Part shown: positions 1 to 5,907 of the stretch, one piece after another
Numbering within the stretch: the first letter of the stretch is position 1
How the letters are laid out: each line of letters starts with the position of its first letter
Assembly: GCA_013214715.1 (NCBI GenBank)
Contig: JABSSB010000139.1
Span: forward strand, 7,661 to 17,358
DNA from: Paracoccaceae bacterium
Lineage (GTDB): Bacteria > Pseudomonadota > Alphaproteobacteria > Rhodobacterales > Rhodobacteraceae
Length of the DNA: 9,698 nt
Direction: 5' to 3'
Position numbers and translations under genes: made by a program
Notes under the pieces: model-generated
The model's input: only the letters and a program-made list of their open reading frames with translations
Databases searched by the model: none
Told to the model about the DNA's origin: nothing

Positions 1-23
1 GAGAAGAAAGATGGGGGTTGGTC

Positions 24-989
24 ATGGGCATTGAGGTCACGCGCGATGTGTTCCGGTTGGCGCAGGTTTTCACCATCTCGCGCGGGTCGCGGACCGAGGC
101 CAAGGTGCTGACGGTCAAAATCACGCGGGGTGGTCATGTGGGGTGGGGCGAATGTGTGCCCTATGCGCGCTATGGCGAGACTTTGGAGTCAGTCACCGCC
201 GAGATTGAGAGCCTGCCGGGCGATGTCACGCGGGCCGCGCTGCAAGACCTGCTGCCGGGCGGGGCCGCGCGCAATGCGGTGGATTGTGCGCTGTGGGATC
301 TGGAGTGCAAGGCTGCGGGCAAGCGTGCCTGGGAGCTGGCCGGGTTGCGCGTGCCGGGGCCGGAGATCACAGCATATACCCTGTCACTGGCCGAGCCGGA
401 GGCCATGCGAAAGCAGGCGGCAGAGAATGCGCATCGGCCTTTGTTGAAGATCAAGCTGGGCACGCCGGATGATATGCCGCGTTTGGAGGCCGTCCGGGCC
501 GGGGCGCCGCAGTCGCGGATCATCATTGATGCCAATGAAGGCTGGTCGGCAGAGATTTACGCCGATCTGGCACCGCATCTGGTTCGGCTGGGGGTGGAAC
601 TGGTCGAGCAGCCCTTGCCCGCGGGTGAGGATGAGGCGCTGCTGGGCATGGCGCGGCCCTTGCCGGTCTGTGCCGATGAAAGCTGCCATGACCGCGCCTC
701 CCTGCCGGATCTGAAGGGCAAGTATGATGTGGTGAACATCAAGCTAGACAAAACCGGCGGGCTGACCGAAGCGCTTGCACTGCGCGAGGCGGCCTTGGCG
801 GACGGGTTCAAGGTGTTCGTGGGCTGCATGGTCGGGTCATCGCTGGCGATGGCGCCTGCGACGTTACTGGCGCAGGGTGCGATGGTAACGGACCTTGACG
901 GGCCGCTTCTGCTGGCCGAAGACCGGGACCACCCGCTGCTATTTGACGACAAGGGTGTTCACCCGCCCGAACCTGCCCTGTGGGGCTGA
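24..989 (+). CDS. dgcA: Enolase-superfamily racemase/epimerase, DgcA-like (N-acetyl-D-glutamate racemase / dipeptide epimerase)
   Basis: The product is 321 aa, a full-length member of the muconate-lactonizing/dipeptide-epimerase branch of the enolase superfamily. Visible barrel landmarks, numbered from the ATG at 24: the KxK pair in LKIKLG (K142, K144) that supplies one acid/base; Mg ligands D169 (IIIDANEGW), E195 (VELVEQPLP) and D218 (CADES); the opposite acid/base lysine K240 (VNIKLDKTGG); and a C-terminal DLDGPLLLAEDRDHPL segment typical of dipeptide epimerases. Family knowledge: homologues were long called L-Ala-D/L-Glu epimerases. In marine Proteobacteria, DgcA racemises N-acetyl-D-Glu to N-acetyl-L-Glu after the acetyltransferase DgcN, and this pathway is common in Rhodobacterales. 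The downstream D-amino-acid transaminase favours the DgcA reading, but sequence alone does not exclude dipeptide epimerase activity. The ATG at 24 is preferred to a TTG at 18; a G-run at 13-17 may act as ribosome binding site. The cytoplasmic pathway partner dgcN would lie left of the window. Confidence 0.82.
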   Translation: MGIEVTRDVFRLAQVFTISRGSRTEAKVLTVKITRGGHVGWGECVPYARYGETLESVTAEIESLPGDVTRAALQDLLPGGAARNAVDCALWDLECKAAGKRAWELAGLRVPGPEITAYTLSLAEPEAMRKQAAENAHRPLLKIKLGTPDDMPRLEAVRAGAPQSRIIIDANEGWSAEIYADLAPHLVRLGVELVEQPLPAGEDEALLGMARPLPVCADESCHDRASLPDLKGKYDVVNIKLDKTGGLTEALALREAALADGFKVFVGCMVGSSLAMAPATLLAQGAMVTDLDGPLLLAEDRDHPLLFDDKGVHPPEPALWG

Positions 990-990
990 T

Positions 991-994
991 GGAG
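991..994 (+). promoter_or_regulatory. Ribosome binding site that decides the dat start
   Basis: GGAG directly follows the dgcA stop codon. It is only 2 nt from the ATG at 997 but 8 nt from the ATG at 1003, so the second ATG is the better start. This also places dat in translational continuity with dgcA. Confidence 0.55.
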
Positions 995-1002
995 ACATGA
1001 AG

Positions 1003-1863
1003 ATGCGCACAGTATATGTGAATGGCGAGTATCTGCCCGAGGATGAGGCCAAGATCTCGATCTTTGATCGGGGGTTTCTGATGGCGGACGGGGTTTATGA
1101 GGTGACCTCGGTTCTGGATGGCAAGCTGATCGACTTTGACGGCCATGCCGTGCGGCTGAAGCGGTCTTTGGACGAGTTGGACATGGCGTCGCCGGTCAGC
1201 GACGAAGATCTTTTGGCCATTCATCGTGACCTGGTTGAAAAGAACGGGATCGTAGAGGGGCTCGTTTATCTGCAGATCACGCGCGGCGCTCCGGCGGATC
1301 GGGATTTTGCCTTCCCGGACCCGGATGAGGTTCCGTCCTCCATCGTGTTGTTCACGCAGAACAAGCCCGGACTGGCGGCCAGCCCGGCGGCGCAGAAGGG
1401 CATGAAGGTCATTTCGATCGAGGATATCCGTTGGGGCCGTCGCGACATCAAGACGGTGCAGCTGCTTTATCCGTCGATGGGCAAGATGATGGCCAAGAAG
1501 GCCGGGGCTGATGATGCCTGGATGATTCAGGACGGGCATGTGACCGAAGGCACATCCAACAATGCCTATATCGTGAAGGGCAATAAGATCATCACGCGCC
1601 CGCGCTCGAACGATATTCTGCACGGGATCACCCGCGCCGCCGTTTTGCGGTTTGCCGAAGAAGCGCAGATGGAAGTTGAGGAGCGCCTGTTCACCATCGA
1701 CGAGGCGAAAGAAGCGGATGAGGCGTTCATCACCTCGGCCTCGACCTTTGTGATGCCAGTGGTTGAGATTGACGGTGTGGCGCTGGGCGATGGGGTGCCG
1801 GGCAAGGTCGCGCCGCGCCTGCGCGAGATCTATCTGGACGAAAGCCGCAAGGCGGCGATCTGA
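1003..1863 (+). CDS. dat: D-amino-acid transaminase (PLP fold type IV)
   Basis: This 286-aa protein is a class IV aminotransferase. It transfers the amino group of D-amino acids such as D-Ala to 2-oxoglutarate, giving the 2-oxo acid and D-glutamate, using PLP in the cytoplasm. Visible landmarks: FDRGFLMADGVYEV near residues 21-34; H48 and R51 (GHAVRL), the PLP-phosphate region; the catalytic lysine K150 in RRDIKTVQLL; E182 in VTEGTSNN, which contacts the PLP ring nitrogen; and the phosphate-binding ITSAS at 243-247. The loop after QITRG reads APADRDFAFP. The His of the canonical Bacillus R-x-H carboxylate trap seems replaced by Phe102, so substrate binding may be non-canonical. A branched-chain transaminase or aminodeoxychorismate lyase is possible, but the whole-sequence pattern fits D-amino-acid transaminase better. 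The gene starts 13 nt after dgcA, so the two are almost surely co-transcribed. Its stop abuts the stop of convergent betI. Confidence 0.88.
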   Translation: MRTVYVNGEYLPEDEAKISIFDRGFLMADGVYEVTSVLDGKLIDFDGHAVRLKRSLDELDMASPVSDEDLLAIHRDLVEKNGIVEGLVYLQITRGAPADRDFAFPDPDEVPSSIVLFTQNKPGLAASPAAQKGMKVISIEDIRWGRRDIKTVQLLYPSMGKMMAKKAGADDAWMIQDGHVTEGTSNNAYIVKGNKIITRPRSNDILHGITRAAVLRFAEEAQMEVEERLFTIDEAKEADEAFITSASTFVMPVVEIDGVALGDGVPGKVAPRLREIYLDESRKAAI

Positions 1864-2430
1864 TCAGAAGGCCAGCTCACGCTTGAGCGTTGCGAGAACC
1901 TGTGCGGCGGCCTCTTCCGGAGAGGCCCCGGCCGGGTTCAAAGCCGCGCGCAGATAGATGCCATCGATCTGGGCCGAGAGGCGCAGGGCAATCGAGCGGG
2001 CCTGATCGCCTGTCAAAGGGCGCAGCGCGTGAGCGAGGTTGGACAGCAGCCGCGCGTGATAGATGCGCAAAAGCCGCCGCGCCGCGTCGGAGCGTTGCGC
2101 CAGAACATAGAAATTCATCCATGCCGCGATCACGCCCCGGTCAAAATGGCTGGTGCCAAAATTGGCCCGGATGAGCGCGTCGAGTCGCTGTTCCGGCGTG
2201 TCCGCCACGGCCAGCGCAGCGCTCACATCGCGGCTATAGCGTTGCAGAATGTCGCGCATAGCCGCGAGAAACAGCGCTTCCTTGTCGCCGAAATAGTGAA
2301 ACGCCAAAGCCGAAGACACGCCTGCGATCTTGGCGATCTTGCCGACGGTCACGTCAAGTGATCCGGTTTCTCCGATCGCCTGGATCGTGGCGTTGATCAG
2401 CTGTTGCTTTCGCTGTATTTCGGCTCCCAT
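1864..2430 (-). CDS. betI: TetR-family choline-responsive repressor BetI
   Basis: The product is 188 aa, close to E. coli BetI (195 aa). The N-terminal TetR helix-turn-helix is clear: TVGKIAKIAGVSSALAFHYFGDKEAL spans about residues 28-53. The C-terminal half carries BetI-like segments, including LIRANFG, the AWMNFYV stretch, RLLSNLAHALRPL and AQIDGIYLRAAL, matching the LSNL and ALIDGLWLRAAL patterns of enteric BetI. BetI is a DNA-binding repressor of choline uptake and glycine-betaine synthesis that is relieved by choline. Here it is divergent from choX and probably controls both itself and choXWV through the palindrome in the shared intergenic region. AAGGGG about 8 nt upstream of the ATG is a good ribosome binding site. 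No bet oxidation genes are adjacent in this window. The assignment to BetI rather than a generic TetR regulator rests on family resemblance plus the cho context. Confidence 0.87.
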   Translation of the reverse strand: MGAEIQRKQQLINATIQAIGETGSLDVTVGKIAKIAGVSSALAFHYFGDKEALFLAAMRDILQRYSRDVSAALAVADTPEQRLDALIRANFGTSHFDRGVIAAWMNFYVLAQRSDAARRLLRIYHARLLSNLAHALRPLTGDQARSIALRLSAQIDGIYLRAALNPAGASPEEAAAQVLATLKRELAF

Positions 2431-2478
2431 TGCGGATGCCCCTTCAAAAATCCTTGCACTTCCGGTCTAGTCGGCCAT

Positions 2479-2496
2479 TGTTTGACCAGTCAATCA
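2479..2496. promoter_or_regulatory. Candidate BetI operator between betI and choX
   Basis: The palindrome TGtTTGACcaGTCAAtCA has a perfect 5-bp inverted repeat (TTGAC/GTCAA, 2-nt centre) that extends to 7 of 8 paired positions per arm. It is the strongest inverted repeat I see in the 96-bp betI-choX gap (2431-2526). Its size suits a TetR-family dimer. On the minus strand TTGACT (2488-2493) could also serve as a -35 element for betI, with a weak TAGACC (2464-2469) as -10. On the plus strand TTGCAC (2454-2459) is a possible choX -35, but I see no good -10. Operator identity is inferred. Confidence 0.5.
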
Positions 2497-2526
2497 GCAA
2501 TTCAGACCAAGGGAGAGGGACACCCC

Positions 2527-3453
2527 ATGACTTCAAGGCTTATGGTATCCGCGCTTGCACTGACCGCCGCCGCCAGCATGGCGCAGGCCGATTGCGGCAC
2601 TGTGACATTTTCGGATGTGGGCTGGACTGATATCACCGCCACGACTGCCGCGACCAGCGTCGTGCTGGAGGCGCTGGGCTATGAGACCGATATCAAGGTT
2701 CTGTCCGTGCCGGTGACCTATACGTCGATGGCCGAAGGCGATATCGACATTTTCCTGGGCAACTGGATGCCCACGATGGAAGCCGACATCGCCCCCTATC
2801 GTGAGGCCGGGACGGTCGACACCGTGCGCGAAAATCTGGAAGGTGCGAAATACACTCTGGCCGTGAATGCGGCCGCTGCGGCGCTGGGCATTGCCGATTT
2901 TGGCGATATCGCCGCGCAGGCTGATGCGCTGGACGGCAAGATTTACGGGATCGAGCCGGGCAATGACGGCAACCGCCTGATCATGGACATGATCGCGGCC
3001 AATGCGTTTGGGCTTGAAGGGTTCGAAGTGGCCGAAAGCTCGGAGCAGGGGATGCTGGCGCAGGTGGCGCGGGCCAATCGCCGGGAGGAGCCGATTGTCT
3101 TCCTCGGTTGGGAGCCGCATCCGATGAACGCGAATTTCGAGATGTCCTATCTCAGCGGCGGCGATGACTGGTTTGGGCCCGATCTGGGCGGCGCCACTGT
3201 CTATACCAACACGCGCGCGGGCTATGTCGAGGACTGCCCCAATGTCGGCGCGCTGCTGACCAACCTGAAATTCTCACTGGCCATGGAAAACGAGATCATG
3301 GGCGCGATCCTGAATGATGGTGAAGACCCCGATGATGCCGCAACAGCCTGGATGGCGGCGAACACGGATATGGTGATGGGGTGGCTTGATGGTGTGACCA
3401 CCAAGGATGGTGGCGACGCAGCGACGGCTGTGTCGGCGGCCCTGGCCAATTAA
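2527..3453 (+). CDS. choX: Choline ABC transporter periplasmic binding protein ChoX
   Basis: The product is 308 aa including a type I signal peptide (hydrophobic core about residues 5-18, likely cleavage after AQA at 21). It is the high-affinity substrate-binding subunit of the choline importer and belongs to the OpuAC-like glycine-betaine/choline binding family. The aromatic cage is visible: W33 and D35 (VGWTD), W80 (GNWMP), Y109 (KYTLAV) and W195 (LGWEPHPM). These match the known Sinorhizobium ChoX ligands W43, D45, W90, Y119 and W205 with a constant offset of 10. This supports choline, rather than proline betaine, as substrate. The only two cysteines, C23 and C237, could form a disulfide. 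The ATG at 2527 is chosen because GGGAGAGGGA (2511-2520) lies just upstream and the signal peptide begins there; longer in-frame starts would run into betI. It is first gene of choXWV, divergent from betI, and is followed by a strong hairpin terminator. Confidence 0.95.
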   Translation: MTSRLMVSALALTAAASMAQADCGTVTFSDVGWTDITATTAATSVVLEALGYETDIKVLSVPVTYTSMAEGDIDIFLGNWMPTMEADIAPYREAGTVDTVRENLEGAKYTLAVNAAAAALGIADFGDIAAQADALDGKIYGIEPGNDGNRLIMDMIAANAFGLEGFEVAESSEQGMLAQVARANRREEPIVFLGWEPHPMNANFEMSYLSGGDDWFGPDLGGATVYTNTRAGYVEDCPNVGALLTNLKFSLAMENEIMGAILNDGEDPDDAATAWMAANTDMVMGWLDGVTTKDGGDAATAVSAALAN

Positions 3454-3470
3454 AGCCAGACCGACCAATG

Positions 3471-3506
3471 ATGCCGCCGGGCGCAAATCCCGGCGGCATG
3501 TTTTTT
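3471..3506 (+). terminator. Intrinsic terminator-like hairpin inside the cho operon
   Basis: A perfect 11-bp stem (ATGCCGCCGGG at 3471-3481 with CCCGGCGGCAT at 3489-3499) encloses the 7-nt loop CGCAAAT and is followed by G and six T residues (3501-3506). This is a textbook Rho-independent terminator. It lies 17 nt after the choX stop and 16 nt before the choW ATG, on the coding strand of both genes. It probably gives partial termination, or protects the choX 3' end, so that binding protein is made in excess over membrane subunits. Confidence 0.9.
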
Positions 3507-3509
3507 GAC

Positions 3510-3517
3510 AGGAGGGG
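3510..3517 (+). promoter_or_regulatory. Ribosome binding site for choW
   Basis: AGGAGGGG lies 5 nt before the ATG at 3523 and only 3 nt after the terminator T-run. It favours the ATG over an in-frame TTG at 3505, which falls inside the T-run. Confidence 0.7.
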
Positions 3518-3522
3518 ACCGG

Positions 3523-4359
3523 ATGGACTGGCTGACAGATGCCAAGATCCCGGTGGGCAAATGGGCCGCGTCGGTCTTTGACTGGTTGCAGACCCATGGT
3601 GGCTGGTTCTTTGACGGGCTGGCGCTGGGGCTTGAGACAATGATTGACGCGATCCTGTGGGTGTTGCAAAGCCCGCCGCCCTTGCTGGTGATCGCGGTGA
3701 TGGCCGGTTTGACCTTTTGGATGCAGCGCAGCTGGAAGATTGCCGCCTTCATCGCGGTGGGCTTTCTGTTCATCGTCAATCAAGGCTATTGGGAAGAAAC
3801 CACCGAAAGCCTGACGCTGGTGATGACGGCTTGCATCGTGTGCATGGGGCTGGGCGTGCCCATCGGCATCGCGGCGGCGCATCGGCCGCGGCTCTATGCC
3901 GTTTTGCGCCCGGTTCTGGATCTGATGCAGACCCTGCCAACCTTTGTCTATCTGATCCCGGCCATCGTGTTTTTCGGCATCGGTATGGTGCCCGGCCTGA
4001 TCGCCACGGTGGTCTTTGTGCTGCCCGCGCCGATCCGGCTGACCTATCTGGGTGTCTCGGCCACGCCGCAGCCCTTGCTGGAGGCCGCGCGGGCCTTTGG
4101 CGCGACGAACCGGCAGGTGCTTTACAAGGTCGAACTGCCCTATGCCGTGCCGCAGATCATGACCGGGCTGAACCAGACGATCATGCTGTCACTGTCGATG
4201 GTGGTAATCGCTGCGTTGGTGGGGGCCGATGGGCTGGGCGTGCCGGTGGTGCGGGCGCTGAACCAAGTGAATACGGCGCTGGGTTTTGAGTCCGGGTTCG
4301 TAATCGTGGTGCTGGCGATCATGCTGGACCGCGCCTTGCAGAGAAAGATCAAATCATGA
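3523..4359 (+). CDS. choW: Choline ABC transporter permease ChoW
   Basis: This 278-aa integral inner-membrane protein is of the ProW/OpuAB type (BPD_transp_1 fold). Hydrophobic segments are visible at about residues 53-67, 72-86, 97-118, 139-170 and 217-237, with another near 258-268. The cytoplasmic coupling (EAA) loop reads LLEAARAFGATNRQVLYKVELP, with E187 and G193, and is the site that docks the ATPase. A 90-residue N-terminal extension with tryptophan-rich stretches precedes the core, as in other choline/betaine permeases. It forms the translocation channel, probably as a dimer, for choline delivered by ChoX and powered by ChoV. The preceding terminator hairpin suggests lower expression than choX. 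The end overlaps the choV start as ATGA, implying translational coupling. Confidence 0.95.
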   Translation: MDWLTDAKIPVGKWAASVFDWLQTHGGWFFDGLALGLETMIDAILWVLQSPPPLLVIAVMAGLTFWMQRSWKIAAFIAVGFLFIVNQGYWEETTESLTLVMTACIVCMGLGVPIGIAAAHRPRLYAVLRPVLDLMQTLPTFVYLIPAIVFFGIGMVPGLIATVVFVLPAPIRLTYLGVSATPQPLLEAARAFGATNRQVLYKVELPYAVPQIMTGLNQTIMLSLSMVVIAALVGADGLGVPVVRALNQVNTALGFESGFVIVVLAIMLDRALQRKIKS

Positions 4360-5381
4360 GCGTCGCGGTTGAGATCGACAATGTCTCCATCGTGTTCGGG
4401 GCGGAGCCGGACACGGCCCTGCCGCTGATGGATCAGGGCCAAAGCCGAGCCGAAATTCAGGCGGCCACCGGGCAGGTGCTGGGCGTGCATGATTGCAAAC
4501 TGAGTGTCGAGAGCACCGAGATTCTGGTGTTGATGGGCCTGTCGGGGTCCGGCAAATCCACGCTGTTGCGGGCGGTGAACGGGCTGAACCCGGTGGTGCG
4601 CGGGCAGGTGCGGGTCAATGACGGCACGCAGATGGTGGATGTGACCCATGCCGACGCTGCCACATTGCGCCGCATCCGGCGGCGGCATGTTGCGATGGTG
4701 TTTCAGCAATTCGCCCTGCTGCCCTGGCGCAGCGTGCGCGACAATGTTGGGCTGGGCCTGGAACTGGACGGGATGCGCGTGCCCGAGATGCGCGAGCGTG
4801 TGGATGCGCAGCTGGACTTGGTCGGTCTGGCCGATTGGGCAGATCGCAAAGTGTCGGAGCTGTCGGGCGGGATGCAGCAGCGTGTCGGCTTGGCCCGCGC
4901 CTTTGCGACCGAGGCGCCGATCCTGTTGATGGATGAGCCGTTTTCCGCGCTTGATCCGTTGATCCGCACCAAGCTGCAGGATGAATTGCTTGAGCTGCAA
5001 TCCCGCCTGAAACGCACGATCCTGTTTGTCAGCCATGATCTGGACGAGGCGTTCAAGCTGGGCAACAAGATCGCGATTATGGAAGGCGGGCGGATTTCAC
5101 AGGCGGGCACGCCGCAGGATATCCTGTCAAACCCGGCCAATGATTACGTGGCCGAATTCGTCCGCCACATGAACCCGCTGGGCGTGCTGCGGGCACGCGA
5201 TCTGATGACCCCGCTTGACGGGGCCAAGCTCGACCATGCCATAGAGGCCGACCTCCTGGTGCGTGACGGGCTGGATCAGCTGCTGGCAGGCTCCGGCCCG
5301 CTGGGGGTGCAAGCGGGTGACGAAATGATCGGCCAGCTGGATCGTGATGCCGTGCTGCGCGGGTTGGTGGCGCGGGGTTAG
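4356..5381 (+). CDS. choV: Choline ABC transporter ATP-binding protein ChoV
   Basis: The 341-aa product is a ProV/OpuAA-type ABC ATPase that energises choline import on the cytoplasmic face of ChoW. All nucleotide-binding motifs are intact: Walker A GLSGSGKST (61-69), Q-loop in VFQQF (115-119), signature LSGGMQQR (169-176), Walker B ILLMDEP (189-195), D-loop SALD (197-200) and switch histidine H227 (FVSHD). About 70 residues follow the ATPase core (MNPLGVLRARDLMTPLDG onward). This corresponds to the position of the CBS region in ProV but is too short for a full CBS pair, so the osmosensing seen with tandem CBS domains may be absent. The start overlaps the choW stop in ATGA. The stop overlaps that of the convergent VOC gene by 4 bp. 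Confidence 0.95.
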   Translation: MSVAVEIDNVSIVFGAEPDTALPLMDQGQSRAEIQAATGQVLGVHDCKLSVESTEILVLMGLSGSGKSTLLRAVNGLNPVVRGQVRVNDGTQMVDVTHADAATLRRIRRRHVAMVFQQFALLPWRSVRDNVGLGLELDGMRVPEMRERVDAQLDLVGLADWADRKVSELSGGMQQRVGLARAFATEAPILLMDEPFSALDPLIRTKLQDELLELQSRLKRTILFVSHDLDEAFKLGNKIAIMEGGRISQAGTPQDILSNPANDYVAEFVRHMNPLGVLRARDLMTPLDGAKLDHAIEADLLVRDGLDQLLAGSGPLGVQAGDEMIGQLDRDAVLRGLVARG

Positions 5382-5390
5382 GCCTGCGCC
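5369..5390. other. Hairpin over the overlapping choV/VOC stop codons
   Basis: GGCGCGGG (5369-5376) can pair with CCTGCGCC (5383-5390), 8 bp including one G-U in the plus-strand RNA, with the 6-nt loop GTTAGG that contains both stop codons. There is no T-run on either side, so it is not a classical terminator. It is the only structure I see where two convergent transcripts meet and could pause polymerase or protect 3' ends. In GC-rich DNA it may be chance. Confidence 0.3.
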
Positions 5391-5812
5391 TCAAACGTGG
5401 TGATCAGGGTCGCGACATCCGGCCCTTCGCCCACGAGTTCCAGCAGATTGCGGTCGGGGTCGCGGATGAAAATCGTCGATACGCCCATGAAATGCCGCCG
5501 GTCCGGGATCAGGATGCCAGCCTTTGACAATGCTTTTTCGGTCCCGGCGATGTCCTTCATCTTCAGCGCGACATGGGTGATGCCCGGATATTTGTCGGGC
5601 CGGTCCATCAGGATGTTTTCACCCTGCATGACATTCGCGGGCCCCAGCAGGTTCACGACAAGGCCCGAGGGATGTCGCATCACGATCGGATGGCCTTGAT
5701 CATAGGCCGCTCCGGCGACAAAGCAGAAGCCAAGCGTTTCGCAAAATGTGACAGACACATCCCGGTCGCTGATGCGGATGCCGATATGTTCGATGCTTGC
5801 ACTGTCCAGCAT
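5378..5812 (-). CDS. VOC-family protein (glyoxalase/dioxygenase fold)
   Basis: This 144-aa cytoplasmic protein has the two beta-alpha-beta-beta-beta modules of the vicinal oxygen chelate superfamily. Module 1 begins SIEHIGIRISD (H9) and ends near VVNLLGP (N54). Module 2 begins GITHVALKMKD (H80) and ends IFIRDPDRNLLELVGEG (E125). The metal positions therefore read His, Asn, His, Glu. Three of the four glyoxalase I ligands are present, and H9, H80 and E125 alone would form a 2-His-1-carboxylate triad like that of type I extradiol dioxygenases. The substrate cannot be named. An in-frame TGA five codons upstream makes the ATG at 5812 the first possible start; I see no clear ribosome binding site. 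It lies 95 nt downstream of the glycerate kinase on the same strand and may share its transcript. Its stop overlaps that of convergent choV. Confidence 0.85.
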   Translation of the reverse strand: MLDSASIEHIGIRISDRDVSVTFCETLGFCFVAGAAYDQGHPIVMRHPSGLVVNLLGPANVMQGENILMDRPDKYPGITHVALKMKDIAGTEKALSKAGILIPDRRHFMGVSTIFIRDPDRNLLELVGEGPDVATLITTFEAQA

Positions 5813-5907
5813 GGCTGATCTGCTTCATCGTGGAGATCGGTCTAGCCTTGTGCGGATGTGCATATAATTCCGTGAGTTTGCCCAGGATGTGTGAGGTCGC
5901 GCAGGGT

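Noticed and set aside
1..34. Possible end of an upstream gene: a reading frame from the window edge stops with TGA at 32-34, overlapping the dgcA start by 11 nt.
   Set aside because: Only about ten codons are visible, with no recognisable motif. It would fit a preceding dgcN but cannot be supported.
895..1002. A longer N-terminus for the D-amino-acid transaminase, starting at 895 inside dgcA.
   Set aside because: The extra residues (GRFCWPKTGTTRCY and so on) are an out-of-frame reading of dgcA. The family begins at the MRTVYVNGEY segment, which has a ribosome binding site.
2404..2526. A longer N-terminus for ChoX starting at 2404.
   Set aside because: It would overlap the betI start and the operator, and would place the clear signal peptide internally. 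The ATG at 2527 has a strong ribosome binding site.
4140..5036. A long open frame antisense to choW/choV; similar ones at 808-1623, 7669-8271 and 8935-9660 on the minus strand.
   Set aside because: Their products have no recognisable domain, are rich in His, Arg, Gln and Pro as expected of GC-rich antisense frames, and lie opposite strongly conserved genes.
5177..5381. A full tandem CBS pair at the ChoV C-terminus, as in osmosensing ProV/OpuAA proteins.
   Set aside because: Only about 70 residues follow the ATPase core, too few for two CBS motifs.
5863..5868. A perfect TATAAT on the plus strand in the gap between the VOC gene and the glycerate kinase gene.
   Set aside because: No -35 element sits 16-18 bp upstream, and the direction would be antisense to glycerate kinase. 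On the minus strand the overlapping ATTATA also lacks a -35, so no VOC promoter could be assigned.
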